A stretch of DNA of 40,638 nucleotides from Clostridia bacterium (GCA_012838615.1 DUOV01000100.1:1-40638); one strand, 5' to 3'; counted from the first letter of the stretch, positions 1-8,803 are shown. Numbers and translations: made by a program. The notes: a model not told the origin generated them from the letters alone.

Positions 1-65
1 ATAACAATTGAATTACATTAGAAAAGACTAAACCAGCAGGGAAATTATACCAGCAAAAAAGCTAG

Positions 66-91
66 AAAAGCCCGTAAAATCGGGCTTTTAT
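66..91 (+). terminator. Intrinsic terminator at left edge
   Basis: A 9-bp perfect stem (AAAAGCCCG / CGGGCTTTT) with a six-base loop ends in a short U tract. It would end a transcript entering from beyond the left edge of the window. Nothing recognisable lies in positions 1-65. Confidence 0.75.
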
Positions 92-123
92 AAATTAGGC
101 TAAACTGGATTAAATAAAGATTA

Positions 124-185
124 TAGGACTCAAAATCCAGCGGGGCTCACCCCCCGTGTCGGTTCGACCCCGACCTTCGGCACCA
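124..185 (+). pseudogene. 3' part of tRNA-Leu(CAA), 5' half missing
   Basis: The 3' part of a leucine tRNA is intact: anticodon loop CTCAAAA (anticodon CAA at 131-133), a long class-II variable arm (CGGGG 141-145 pairing CCCCG 152-156), a T arm (GTCGG / CCGAC around the loop TTCGACC), the acceptor strand CTTCGGC at 175-181, discriminator A and encoded CCA to 185. The 5' acceptor strand (expected GCCGAAG) and the D arm are absent upstream. Homology stops in the 5' side of the anticodon stem, where T124 and A125 no longer pair well. Such a fragment cannot fold into a tRNA. It matches the duplicated 3' end left by an integrase at the far side of an element inserted in a tRNA gene; a plain deletion remnant is the alternative. 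Confidence 0.85.
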
Positions 186-359
186 GATATACTGAATTTA
201 GAGATTTACTTGTATTCAAGTTAATCTCTTTTTTGTTTTAAAATTGTTTTTAGATTGAATTGGAAGTAGAATATTGTAAAATTATTTTAAGATTAAAAGT
301 GAATAAAAACTACATCAAAATAACCTAATCTAGGTAAAAGCCGTTTTGTGGAGGAGCTT

Positions 360-698
360 ATGGAGATTAGAGTTAATGATTTTTTTGCTAGAAGAGAACG
401 GATACTGGAAGGTTTAAGCAATTTACTGACTCAAAAAATTGCTCGAGAAAAAGAAAATGCTAGACAAGTTGCTGAAAATCATAAATTGAATGCTTTTGAG
501 GGTTCTAAACTAAAAGCTGACTTTATGATTACTTGTGATTCTTACATTCCAAAAGGATATCACCTTCCGCAGAAAGTAGTTTATATTCGCGATGGAAATA
601 ATCATTTGTTAATAGAAATGCCTAGTGAAGTAGCAAGGAATATAGCCCTGAAAGCAGTTGATAAATATATAGGGAATTTTCTCGATGAAAGAGTGTGA
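360..698 (+). CDS. Conserved-looking small protein of unknown function
   Basis: This encodes about 112 residues and I do not recognise the family. The ATG at 360 is preferred over an in-frame GTG at 348, because the purine-rich ribosome binding site (GGAGGAG, 350-356) lies between them and suits the ATG. The N-terminal half (to about residue 50) is highly charged and probably helical, with runs such as ARRERILEG and AREKENARQ. The C-terminal half looks like a mixed alpha/beta domain containing YIPKGYHLP. There is no signal peptide or membrane segment. It stands alone: 270 bases including a terminator separate it from the sigma-factor gene. It is likely a real gene, given the good ribosome binding site and ordinary composition. 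Confidence 0.6.
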   Translation: MEIRVNDFFARRERILEGLSNLLTQKIAREKENARQVAENHKLNAFEGSKLKADFMITCDSYIPKGYHLPQKVVYIRDGNNHLLIEMPSEVARNIALKAVDKYIGNFLDERV

Positions 699-783
699 AT
701 TTAATTTGTGGTATTGCTTAATTATTGTATTTACTTGAACAATACCGGCAGATTATTTTGAAGATAGTGGGAAAAATTGTGAG

Positions 784-825
784 ATGCAGACCAAAGTCTG
801 TTGAAGACCCAGTCTGTATTTTTTA
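784..825 (+). terminator. Intrinsic terminator after the small unknown gene
   Basis: An 8-bp stem (ATGCAGAC 784-791 / GTCTGTAT 812-819, one G-U pair) closes a 20-base loop and is followed by a U-rich tract. It separates the gene ending at 698 from the sigma-factor operon. Confidence 0.6.
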
Positions 826-908
826 TTGTCTAATATTGGTAATCTAAAAAAATAGCTTATTTAAACAAGGAGATGCTTGATTAGTAGCGAAGTTAACTAG
901 GAAACCGT

Positions 909-934
909 GGAACTAATTTACTTTCTACTACGCC
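909..934 (+). promoter_or_regulatory. Possible ECF-type autoregulated promoter
   Basis: GGAAC at 909-913 resembles the -35 core of ECF sigma factors, and CGCC at 931-934, 17 bases later, is a 3-of-4 match to a CGTC-type -10. Its place just upstream of an ECF sigma gene fits autoregulation. The match is weak and rests on inspection only. Confidence 0.3.
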
Positions 935-968
935 TAATAAATGCCATTTTGTGGAAGGAGGCCTGGCG

Positions 969-1583
969 GTGGAACTACACGAAAGTGAACTTATTTTAAA
1001 GTGTAAAAACGGCAACGTCGAGGCCTTTGAAGAATTAGTATTAAAATACCAACGGCAGATATATACCGTTGCCTATCGTTTTATGGGAAATCATGAAGAT
1101 GCTTCTGATTTAGCTCAAGAAGCATTTATTAAAGCCTATAAATCTATTGATCGTTTTCGAGGTGAATCCTCCTTGAAAACTTGGTTGTATCATATTGTTG
1201 CTAACGTTTGTAGAGATGAATTAAGAAAACGAAAGAAAGGACAAGTTTTATCGCTGGATGCGCCCATTTCTACGGAAGAAGGGGAAATAACCAGGCAGAC
1301 CGAAGACTGGACTTACGCACCAGACCTTATTTATGAAAGTAAAGAAGCTCAGTATTTTATTCAGGAAGCCATAAATCAACTTACTCCTGAATATAAAGAG
1401 GTAATTATTCTACGTGAAATACAAGGTTTTAGCTATGAAGAAATTGCCCAACATTTAGGTTGTTCTTTAGGGACTATAAAATCTAGATTGAACAGAGCTC
1501 GTAAAGCAATGCGTGATCTTCTAATTAAGCGTCGGGAACTTTTCGTAGACCAGTACCGTCTAAAACAGGTAAAGGGGGGATAA
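969..1583 (+). CDS. ECF RNA polymerase sigma factor (SigW/RpoE-like)
   Basis: This is a group-4 sigma-70 factor of about 204 residues, which directs RNA polymerase to a stress or envelope regulon. Region 2 (about residues 18-85) has the usual EAFEELVLKYQ...AYRFMGN...DASDLAQEAFIKAY pattern. Region 4 (about 135-185) shows LTPEYKEVIILREIQGFSYE followed by a helix-turn-helix with GTIKSRLNRARK. The GTG at 969 is chosen because GGAAGGAGG (953-961) sits seven bases upstream; an in-frame GTG at 951 would place that site inside the coding region. The gene is followed three bases later by its probable anti-sigma factor, so the pair is likely co-transcribed and co-regulated. Confidence 0.93.
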   Translation: MELHESELILKCKNGNVEAFEELVLKYQRQIYTVAYRFMGNHEDASDLAQEAFIKAYKSIDRFRGESSLKTWLYHIVANVCRDELRKRKKGQVLSLDAPISTEEGEITRQTEDWTYAPDLIYESKEAQYFIQEAINQLTPEYKEVIILREIQGFSYEEIAQHLGCSLGTIKSRLNRARKAMRDLLIKRRELFVDQYRLKQVKGG

Positions 1584-1586
1584 GAG

Positions 1587-2783
1587 ATGGATTGTCATGA
1601 AGTGTCAGATTTACTTTCTACTTATATCGATGGTGAGCTGGAACTAGATGAATCAAGGGGGATTACAAATCATTTAAGTGTATGTGCCCGCTGTCGTAAA
1701 GAATTGTTTGAGCTACAGCAGACAATTGATTTACTTCATGCATTACCTGATCTAACCCCGCCACCGGATTTATGTCTACGAGTTATGAATCGGCTCAAGG
1801 CAGAGTCAAAAAAGAAAGCTTGGTTCTCATTCAAATCCAGGCCTTGGGTTTCTCTTGGCGCTGTAGCTGCAGCAGTTTTACTGTTTGTAGCATCCATTAA
1901 TGTTATTTCACCTTTTAGAACCCTTCCTGTTGCAACTGAGTCAAGTACTAGAATGGCAGCAGACAGTTTAGATGCCCCAAAAGATACTCTAGCTGAAACC
2001 GAGTTGTATCAGTTAGATATTTATAACACTACTGATGATGCAATAGATACTCGTAATTTGAAAAAGGATATCTCAAATTCTGATGAACAAATAGAAGTTA
2101 GCCCTGAAGATTTAGAAAAACAATTAATGAAGACTAAGCAAGAAAATGATTTATTGCAGGAGTATTCTTTAAGTGCTGAAACAGATGCTGCTAAAATTTT
2201 TCAAAATAATGAGGTTAATAGTACTTCTCAAGAGACAAATATAAATATGGCAGAGTACAATGGTGAAAAAGAGCTGAAAAATCGCAGTTCGAATTACCGA
2301 GGTAGGGAAGAAAGCCAGGTGCTCATAAACCAAACCGGGGAAGGTGTTGAAGGGACTGGCCTAGAATATGATATTTTGCTCAAAACTGAGGACACGGACC
2401 AGGTTAGTCAGGAGATATGCCAAATTGTATATTCCTTGGGAGGAAATGTGCTTAGTCAAGATTTAACTGGTTTAGAGGTTGCTGTGCCAACAACTAGACT
2501 AGAAGTGGCTTTTGCTGCATTTAACGATAAAGGTATTGCAGAAGTACATCAAGTTTCAAGTCAAGACGTTAATCAAGTTATCGGTTTTCTAAAACAAAAG
2601 CAAGAAGAATTACTCTTAAACATTAAGGAGTTGGAAAGACAAACTTCCCAGGTCTTACCGGAGGAAAGATTAGCTAATCTTGAGGTAACTATAAACCAGC
2701 TTTATAAAGAGTTGAAAATAACTCAGCTGAAATTAAAGACAATAGCTAATGGTAATACTATTGTAAAAATAAACTTCCAGTAA
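1587..2783 (+). CDS. Membrane anti-sigma factor, zinc-finger type with DUF4349-like C-terminus
   Basis: This is the likely partner that holds the preceding ECF sigma factor at the membrane. Residues 1-45 form a ZAS-type zinc domain, with His29, Cys33 and Cys36 in the H-x3-C-x2-C pattern and a further Cys3. One membrane segment spans about 87-105. A polar, low-complexity linker covers about 110-250. The outer C-terminal part (about 255-398) resembles DUF4349: a beta-rich stretch with YDILLKTED and VAVPTTRLEVAF, then a long coiled coil (about 320-385, KQKQEELLLNIKELERQ). At 398 residues it is much longer than simple anti-sigma factors, which suggests that the outer domain senses something. The start is supported by GGGGGGA six bases upstream. 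Confidence 0.85.
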   Translation: MDCHEVSDLLSTYIDGELELDESRGITNHLSVCARCRKELFELQQTIDLLHALPDLTPPPDLCLRVMNRLKAESKKKAWFSFKSRPWVSLGAVAAAVLLFVASINVISPFRTLPVATESSTRMAADSLDAPKDTLAETELYQLDIYNTTDDAIDTRNLKKDISNSDEQIEVSPEDLEKQLMKTKQENDLLQEYSLSAETDAAKIFQNNEVNSTSQETNINMAEYNGEKELKNRSSNYRGREESQVLINQTGEGVEGTGLEYDILLKTEDTDQVSQEICQIVYSLGGNVLSQDLTGLEVAVPTTRLEVAFAAFNDKGIAEVHQVSSQDVNQVIGFLKQKQEELLLNIKELERQTSQVLPEERLANLEVTINQLYKELKITQLKLKTIANGNTIVKINFQ

Positions 2784-2793
2784 AAGCGTTTCG

Positions 2794-2832
2794 TTCGGTG
2801 TGCAGGAAATACTACTTGCACACCGAATTTTT
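2794..2832 (+). terminator. Terminator of the sigma/anti-sigma operon
   Basis: An 11-bp perfect stem (TTCGGTGTGCA 2794-2804 / TGCACACCGAA 2817-2827) is followed by a U tract, 10 bases after the anti-sigma stop. Confidence 0.9.
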
Positions 2833-2906
2833 ATATAGTTTAAGCTCTTATTTGAGGAAGAGGTTTTGGTAAGAATAATATTAATTTAACTTTAGGAGTG
2901 TCAAAT

Positions 2907-5543
2907 ATGTATTCTGATAAAAAGCTAATGATTTTAGATGGAAATAGTCTTATCCATAGAGCGTTTTACGCGTTACCAATCTTAACAAATAGTAAGGGAA
3001 CTTTTACAAATGCTGCTTATGGTTTTACAAACATGTTGTTAAAAATTATTAAAGAGCACGCGCCAGACCATATAGTTGTAGCTTTTGATAGCGGCAAAAC
3101 TTTTAGACATGAAAAATATGAAGAATATAAGGGAACTCGTAAAGCTACTCCACCAGAATTAAAGTCACAATTTCCCTTGGTACATAAAATTCTCAAGGCG
3201 CTAAATATAGCAACCATCCAGTTAGAAGGGTATGAAGCTGATGATTTAATAGGCACCATAGCTAAACAAGCTGAAAAGGAAAACTATCAAACTTTTATCG
3301 TGACAGGGGATCGGGATGCCTTTCAACTTGTGAGTAGTGCCATAACTACAGTCATAACTCGTAAGGGAATAAGCCAGCTAGAAATTTATAGCCCAGAGGT
3401 AATTAAAGAAAAGTTCGGGATTGAGCCTGCCCAATTTCAAGATGTGAAAGGCCTTATGGGTGATGTTTCTGACAATATTCCTGGAGTGCCAGGTATTGGT
3501 GAAAAAACAGCATTAAAATTGATTAAAGAATATGGTAATATTGATAATCTTTTTAGTAACTTAGAGGATTTGACTCCTAAGCTAAAAGAAAAGCTCGTTA
3601 GCTATAAAGAACAGGTTTTTTTAAGCAAAAAACTTGGTACTATCCATTGTGCTGTTCCCGTTAAAATTGAATTTAATGATTACAAGTATCAGGAACCTGA
3701 CCATGAAAAGTTATTAGCTATCTTCAAAGATTTGGAATTTAACAGTTTAGTACAAAATGTAATACAATCAATGGAAAGCGAATTAAAAGAACAGCAAGCT
3801 CTGCTCAATTGGGAGCTTGCTAACACTTATGATGAGGCTATGGCTATGCTAGAAAAGCTACCAAAAGAATTTGCCTGTTATGTAGGTTTTGACCAAAAAG
3901 ATTATTTAAGAGCCAATATTACAATTATCAGTATATCTTGGGGTGAAAAAACCTTAGTTATTAAGACGGATACGATGCAGAATGATGAGCTAAGCCTTAT
4001 TTTAAAACAGATTTTTGTTGACCCAACGCAGAAAATTATTGTATGGGATTTAAAAAGCATTTTGGTAGCAGCCAAGGTACGAGGAGTAGACGTAGAGTCT
4101 ACTTTTGATGATATTATGCTGTTAGCGTATTTGTTAAATCCCTCTGCTTCTAATTACGAACTGGGTAAGCTGAGCTTAGAATACTTAAATAGACCGCTGC
4201 TGCTCCAGGAAGATACTACTGAACAGGCTTCTCAGATGGCAGTTGTACTATGGGATTTACGAACAGTTTTAAAAGAAAAAATCCGTGAAGACAACATGGA
4301 AGAACTTTACGAAGAACTAGAACTGCCTCTCGAGTATGTTTTATCTGATATGGAATTACAAGGGGTAAAGCTTGATAAGCATATACTTTCCCTAATGGGT
4401 GAGAATTTAGCTCAAAATATAGCCGGATTAACAAAGGAAATATATGAAATTGCTCAAGAGGAATTTAATATTAATTCACCAAAGCAGTTGGGAGTTATTT
4501 TATTTGAAAAGCTAGGGTTACCTCCTATTAAAAAGACTAAAACTGGTTATTCTACAAGTGCCGAAGTTTTAGAAGAATTGGCTGAAAGGCATGAGATTGT
4601 TGCTAAAATATTGGAGTATCGACAGTTAGTCAAGTTAAAAAGTACATATATAGACGGTTTAATGGCTTTAATAAGTCCGGCTACTGGAAAAGTACACACT
4701 ACTTTTAATCAGACCATTACGGCTACCGGAAGGTTAAGCAGTACAGAACCTAATCTCCAAAATATACCTATTAGACTTGAAATTGGGCGGCGTATCAGAA
4801 AAGCATTTATTCCTTCAAGTCCTGAACAGGTTTTAGTAGCAGCAGATTATTCTCAAATTGAGTTACGGGTTTTAGCTCATATAGCAAAGGATAGCAATCT
4901 TATTGATGCTTTTCTAAATAATCATGATATACATACCAGGACTGCAAGTGAAGTATTTGGAGTACCGATGTCAGAGGTAACTAAAGAAATGCGCCGACAA
5001 GCTAAGGCAGTAAATTTTGGGATAGTCTACGGTATTAGCGATTTTGGTTTGAGTCGGGATCTTGGAATACCGGTAAGTAAAGCCAAAAAATATATAGAAC
5101 TATATTTTAGTCGTTATCCAGGAGTGCAGCGTTTTATTGACGCAACAATTTTTAAGGCAAGGGAGCAAGGCTATGTTACCACTCTTCTAAATAGACGGAG
5201 GTATTTACCTGATATTTATAGTACAAACCGTAATGTACGAGGGTTTGGAGAAAGGGCGGCTATTAATACTCCAATTCAAGGTAGTGCAGCTGATATAATA
5301 AAATTAGCGATGCTTTTAGTTGTTGGGAAAATACAAGAAGCAGGTCTTAAAACTAAAATGATCTTACAAGTTCATGACGAGTTGATTTTTGAAGTTCCTA
5401 AGGAAGAGCTTGCCGAAGCTACGGTAATTATTCGTAATGCTATGGAGCAGGCTTATCAACTTGATGTACCTTTAAGAGTAGATATGAAAGTTGGAGCAAA
5501 TTGGTACGATATGGAGGAAGTAAGGATGGGGAAGAATGCCTGA
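2907..5543 (+). CDS. polA: DNA polymerase I
   Basis: This is the repair and Okazaki-fragment polymerase, 878 residues from the ATG at 2907 (AGGAG eight bases upstream; an in-frame GTG at 2898 overlaps that site). Domains in order: a 5'-3' exonuclease (about 1-290, LMILDGNSLIHRAFYA, GDVSDNIPGVPGIGEKTA), a 3'-5' exonuclease-like domain (about 300-470) and the polymerase domain (about 500-878). Motif A (VAADYSQIELRVLAHI), motif B (RRQAKAVNFGIVYG) and motif C (LQVHDELIFEV) are all present. In the middle domain the metal-binding D-x-E at the expected position reads GFDQKDYL, so proofreading is probably lost, as in many Bacillus-type enzymes. It overlaps mutM by 8 bases. Confidence 0.98.
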   Translation: MYSDKKLMILDGNSLIHRAFYALPILTNSKGTFTNAAYGFTNMLLKIIKEHAPDHIVVAFDSGKTFRHEKYEEYKGTRKATPPELKSQFPLVHKILKALNIATIQLEGYEADDLIGTIAKQAEKENYQTFIVTGDRDAFQLVSSAITTVITRKGISQLEIYSPEVIKEKFGIEPAQFQDVKGLMGDVSDNIPGVPGIGEKTALKLIKEYGNIDNLFSNLEDLTPKLKEKLVSYKEQVFLSKKLGTIHCAVPVKIEFNDYKYQEPDHEKLLAIFKDLEFNSLVQNVIQSMESELKEQQALLNWELANTYDEAMAMLEKLPKEFACYVGFDQKDYLRANITIISISWGEKTLVIKTDTMQNDELSLILKQIFVDPTQKIIVWDLKSILVAAKVRGVDVESTFDDIMLLAYLLNPSASNYELGKLSLEYLNRPLLLQEDTTEQASQMAVVLWDLRTVLKEKIREDNMEELYEELELPLEYVLSDMELQGVKLDKHILSLMGENLAQNIAGLTKEIYEIAQEEFNINSPKQLGVILFEKLGLPPIKKTKTGYSTSAEVLEELAERHEIVAKILEYRQLVKLKSTYIDGLMALISPATGKVHTTFNQTITATGRLSSTEPNLQNIPIRLEIGRRIRKAFIPSSPEQVLVAADYSQIELRVLAHIAKDSNLIDAFLNNHDIHTRTASEVFGVPMSEVTKEMRRQAKAVNFGIVYGISDFGLSRDLGIPVSKAKKYIELYFSRYPGVQRFIDATIFKAREQGYVTTLLNRRRYLPDIYSTNRNVRGFGERAAINTPIQGSAADIIKLAMLLVVGKIQEAGLKTKMILQVHDELIFEVPKEELAEATVIIRNAMEQAYQLDVPLRVDMKVGANWYDMEEVRMGKNA

Positions 5544-6360
5544 ATTACCTGAAGTTGAAACTGTACGAAGAAGTTTAGAAAAACACCTGTTAGGAAGAAT
5601 CATTACTGAAGTTATAATAAATAAGTCTAAAATAATAAAATTTCCTGAACCAGAAAAGTTTAAATTTCTATTGGAAGGTGATAAGATAAACTCCCTGGGA
5701 CGAAGAGGTAAATATTTACTTTTTTGCTTAAAATCAGGTTATACTTGGGTTACTCACCTGCGTATGACTGGTCAGTTTTATTATGTTAAACCAGAAGAGT
5801 CCCTTTTAAAACATACCCATTTAATTTTTGAATTAGATAATGGTTATCAGTTACGGTACGTAGATATACGACAGTTTGGTACCATGTATCTCCTAAGGCC
5901 TGAAGAATTTAAATTGATTAAGGGCCTAAGAGATCTAGGACCTGAGCCTTTAAGTAATGGTTTATCATTCGACCGGTTTTGCCGTTTACTAGAAGGTAGA
6001 AGAGGGGCTTTAAAACAGTTGCTTTTAGATCAAACTTTTTTAGCAGGCATCGGTAATATTTATGCTGATGAAATTTTATTTGACGCGGGATTACACCCTA
6101 AACGTTTAGTTAGTTCCTTATCGTTACAGGAAAAAAAGGCTCTTTTAAAAAGCATCCAAAAAATGCTCCAATTGGGAATAGAAAATCGAGGAACGTCTTT
6201 TCGCAATTATGTAGATGGTGATGGCAGAAAGGGTTCTTTTCAAGAACTGCTAAAAGTTTATGGACGTGGCGGTGAAGCATGCTGTAAATGCGGACAACCA
6301 CTTACTAAACAAAAAATAGCAGGGAGAAGTACCTGCTTTTGCAGTACTTGCCAAAAGTAA
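5536..6360 (+). CDS. mutM: Formamidopyrimidine-DNA glycosylase
   Basis: This base-excision repair enzyme removes 8-oxoguanine and formamidopyrimidines and nicks the abasic site. It has 274 residues, the usual length. The N-terminus MPELPEVETVRRSL supplies the catalytic Pro2 and Glu3. GRRGKYLLF carries the conserved lysine. LLLDQTFLAGIGNIYADEIL is the helix-two-turn-helix. The C-terminus is an intact zinc finger (CCKCGQPL ... CFCSTCQK). The gene starts inside the end of polA, so the two are translationally coupled, and coaE follows 22 bases later. Confidence 0.98.
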   Translation: MPELPEVETVRRSLEKHLLGRIITEVIINKSKIIKFPEPEKFKFLLEGDKINSLGRRGKYLLFCLKSGYTWVTHLRMTGQFYYVKPEESLLKHTHLIFELDNGYQLRYVDIRQFGTMYLLRPEEFKLIKGLRDLGPEPLSNGLSFDRFCRLLEGRRGALKQLLLDQTFLAGIGNIYADEILFDAGLHPKRLVSSLSLQEKKALLKSIQKMLQLGIENRGTSFRNYVDGDGRKGSFQELLKVYGRGGEACCKCGQPLTKQKIAGRSTCFCSTCQK

Positions 6361-6382
6361 CTATTGTAACTGAGGTGGTTGA

Positions 6383-6985
6383 ATGAAAGTTATTGGCCTT
6401 ACTGGCGGCATTGCTAGTGGCAAGAGTACTGTGTCAAATAAATTAAGGGAACTTGGAGCCGTAATAGTTGATGCTGACGCTATTTCTAGAGAGGTAGTTA
6501 AAAAAGATGGGCCTGTATGGCATAAGATAAAAGAACATTTTGGCTCAAGTGTGTTGCTCCCTTCAGGAGAGATTAACCGAAAAGCCTTAGGTAACATTAT
6601 TTTTAATAATTCAGAAGCAAGGAACGTTTTGAATTCAATAACTCATCCTGAAATTTTTAAACGTGCAAAAGAAAAAATAAAAGCTTTGCAAAAATCAGGC
6701 AGTAAAGTTATAGTTTTTGACGTTCCATTGTTGATAGAATCTGGCTATCATACAATGGTTGATAAAATTTGGTTAGTTTATTGTTCTAAAGAGACCCAGA
6801 TCAAGAGGCTAATGACAAGGAACGGACTAAGCCGGGAAGAGGCTATTAGTAGAATAGAATCCCAATTGCCGTTAGAAGAAAAATTGCGTTATGCTGATGA
6901 AATAATTAATACTGAAGGGAGTTTAAGCGAAACAGAACACCAAGTGCAGAAATTGTGGTTCAGATACTTTAGTAAAGAGTGTTAA
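6383..6985 (+). CDS. coaE: Dephospho-CoA kinase
   Basis: This enzyme phosphorylates the 3'-OH of dephospho-CoA in the last step of coenzyme A synthesis. It has 200 residues, the normal size. The P-loop is GLTGGIASGKST (about residues 5-16), followed by DADAISREVV and the DVPLLIESG motif that binds substrate. GAGGTGG lies six bases before the ATG. The polA-mutM-coaE order is common in Clostridia and supports all three assignments. Confidence 0.97.
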   Translation: MKVIGLTGGIASGKSTVSNKLRELGAVIVDADAISREVVKKDGPVWHKIKEHFGSSVLLPSGEINRKALGNIIFNNSEARNVLNSITHPEIFKRAKEKIKALQKSGSKVIVFDVPLLIESGYHTMVDKIWLVYCSKETQIKRLMTRNGLSREEAISRIESQLPLEEKLRYADEIINTEGSLSETEHQVQKLWFRYFSKEC

Positions 6986-7046
6986 GTTTTTGGAATTTGT
7001 CATAAATTTAATTATAGTAAAAAGCCAAGGCAGATAGAGGGGTTCT

Positions 7047-7589
7047 ATGAATTCAAAAAGGTTTACTTTGATTATTTCTATTATCTTCCTAAGTTTCCTG
7101 ATAATCATAATTCCATGGTTTTGGAGAATATTTTATCCTTATCCTTATCGTGAAAGTATATTAAGCCATGCCAATGAATTTTCATTACCGCCTAATTTAG
7201 TCGTAGCTGTAGCGCGGGTTGAAAGTAAATTTAGACCAAACGCTGTATCTCCAAGGGGAGCCAAGGGTATAATGCAGTTGATGCCTGAGACAGCCCAGTG
7301 GATAGCAAGCCAAATGAATATAGACTACAAAGAAGATAGACTATTTGATCCAGACTATAATATTAGATTAGGATGTTGGTATTTAGCATATTTACTCCAT
7401 GATTTTCAAGGCAGTCTACCTGCAGCTTTGGCTGCTTATAATAGTGGCAAGAGTAGAGTTAAGCAATGGATTAGTAATAAAATCTGGGATGGGTCCTTGG
7501 ATACCCTTTCTCAGATTCCTTATAAAGAAACACGTGACTTTGTAGAGAGGGTTGTTCATGATCTAAAAATGTATAACATTTTATATTAA
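7047..7589 (+). CDS. Lytic murein transglycosylase (Slt family), membrane anchored
   Basis: This 180-residue protein cleaves the MurNAc-GlcNAc bond of peptidoglycan. An N-terminal hydrophobic segment (about 6-27) anchors it at the outer face of the membrane. The SLT domain covers about 38-175, with the catalytic glutamate (Glu59) in VARVESKFRPNAVS, then GAKGIMQLMPETAQ and the AALAAYNSG motif. It lies 61 bases after coaE and probably belongs to the same transcript. A role in growth, or in spore cortex processing, cannot be told apart from sequence. Confidence 0.93.
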   Translation: MNSKRFTLIISIIFLSFLIIIIPWFWRIFYPYPYRESILSHANEFSLPPNLVVAVARVESKFRPNAVSPRGAKGIMQLMPETAQWIASQMNIDYKEDRLFDPDYNIRLGCWYLAYLLHDFQGSLPAALAAYNSGKSRVKQWISNKIWDGSLDTLSQIPYKETRDFVERVVHDLKMYNILY

Positions 7590-7683
7590 TTAAAAATATT
7601 CTTTTTTACTTTTAAAAAGGGTATTATGGTAAGTATAAAGAATAAGCAAGGGATTAGTTAACATCACAGAAGAGGTGTCCTTT

Positions 7684-8718
7684 ATGCCTGAATTAAAAAA
7701 CTTAGATCAAGTAGCTAACTTTAAGGTTCTGCCCCAACGAAAATTTTTTTCGGCTGAACATCAAGAAATCTTAGATGGTGTTACGACAGACATCTATTTT
7801 GTAAGAACCTATGAGATTTTAGAAAAGCTAAATAAAGCTTCTACTCCAGTAGTAGCCGAGATCTTTGCTCGTAAAGGTGGAATTTTGGCCGGTGTTGAAG
7901 AAGTTAAAAATTTGCTTCAAGATAAAAACGTTGCAGTATGGTCTCTACCGGAAGGAGCAGAGTTTGCACCAAAAGAAGTGGTGATGCGCATTAGTGGCCC
8001 ATATAACCAGTTCGGACTCTATGAAACAGTACTGTTAGGTATGTTAGCAAGTTCTAGCGGGTGGGCTACGGCAGCTAAAATTGCTAAAGAAGCTTGTGGG
8101 GACAAGCCTATGTTTTGCTTTGGCGCTCGTCATGTACATCCTGCGGTAGCGCCAGTTATGGAAAGAGCAGCTCTTGTAGGTGGGGCTGATGGAGCCAGTT
8201 GTATACTAGCAGCAAAACTTTATGGTATTGAACCTTCGGGTACTGTACCACATGCTATTTTCTTAATTGTTGGTGATACCCTAGAGGTTGCCAAAGCTTA
8301 TGACTGTTACATGCCTAAAGATGCAAGAAGGTTAATGTTAGTAGATACTTTTAGGGATGAGGTCGAGGAAACCCTTTACTTGGCAGAAAATCTCAGGGAT
8401 AAATTAGAGGGTATTAGATTAGATACGCCTAGTGAAAGAGGTGGCGTGACACCTGATTTGGTTAAAGAGCTCAGATATCGTCTTGACATGGCAGGTTTTA
8501 AACACATTAAACTATTTGTGTCAGGAGGTTTGTACCCGGAAAAAATTCAAGCTCTGAAAGAGGCTGGAGCAGACTCATTTGGTGTTGGCAGTTTCATATC
8601 TGCTGCATCACCAATCGATATGACTATGGATTTAAAAGAAGTTAACGGCAAACCTATTGCAAAGCGGGGAAGATTACCTGGACTGACTAAAACAGAGCGT
8701 CTAATGAAAATATTGTAG
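7684..8718 (+). CDS. Nicotinate phosphoribosyltransferase
   Basis: This NAD-salvage enzyme joins nicotinate to PRPP to give nicotinate mononucleotide. It is of the short type (about 344 residues), seen in archaea and many Clostridia, rather than the longer PncB. Key stretches are FSAEHQEILDGVTTDIYF near the start, FGARHVHPAVAPVMERAALV in the middle, GTVPHAIFLIVGD and, near the C-terminus, LFVSGGLYPEKI ... GVGSFIS of the phosphate-binding barrel. ATG 7684 is preferred over GTG 7675 because AGAGGTG (7671-7677) is the ribosome binding site. A terminator follows directly, so this ends the left housekeeping block. Confidence 0.9.
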   Translation: MPELKNLDQVANFKVLPQRKFFSAEHQEILDGVTTDIYFVRTYEILEKLNKASTPVVAEIFARKGGILAGVEEVKNLLQDKNVAVWSLPEGAEFAPKEVVMRISGPYNQFGLYETVLLGMLASSSGWATAAKIAKEACGDKPMFCFGARHVHPAVAPVMERAALVGGADGASCILAAKLYGIEPSGTVPHAIFLIVGDTLEVAKAYDCYMPKDARRLMLVDTFRDEVEETLYLAENLRDKLEGIRLDTPSERGGVTPDLVKELRYRLDMAGFKHIKLFVSGGLYPEKIQALKEAGADSFGVGSFISAASPIDMTMDLKEVNGKPIAKRGRLPGLTKTERLMKIL

Positions 8719-8723
8719 AAATT

Positions 8724-8758
8724 AAAGGCTAAACTTGATCTCAAGTTATAGCCTTTTT
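8724..8758 (+). terminator. Intrinsic terminator after nicotinate phosphoribosyltransferase
   Basis: A long stem (AAAGGCTA-AACTTGA / TCAAGTT-ATAGCCTTT, with a small interior bulge) and a U tract start a few bases after the stop codon. Confidence 0.85.
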
Positions 8759-8794
8759 AGTTGCATCCAGATTTAAACAACTAATTACACGGTG

Positions 8795-8803
8795 TGTTAT
8801 AAT
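8795..8803 (+). promoter_or_regulatory. Extended -10 promoter of the binding-protein gene
   Basis: TGTTATAAT is a perfect extended -10 element (TGn-TATAAT). No good -35 lies 16-18 bases upstream, as is tolerated for extended -10 promoters. It is 26 bases before the start codon. Confidence 0.5.

Noticed and set aside
124-185. A functional tRNA-Leu interrupted by an intron.
   Set aside because: No 5' acceptor or D arm (GCCGAAG, GGTAGAC-like) appears in the 120 bases upstream, and no intron core can be seen within the window.
2898-2906. The GTG at 2898 as start of polA.
   Set aside because: It overlaps the AGGAG ribosome binding site that serves the ATG at 2907; similar reasoning moved the starts of the sigma factor, nicotinate phosphoribosyltransferase, thrC, trkA and ychF.
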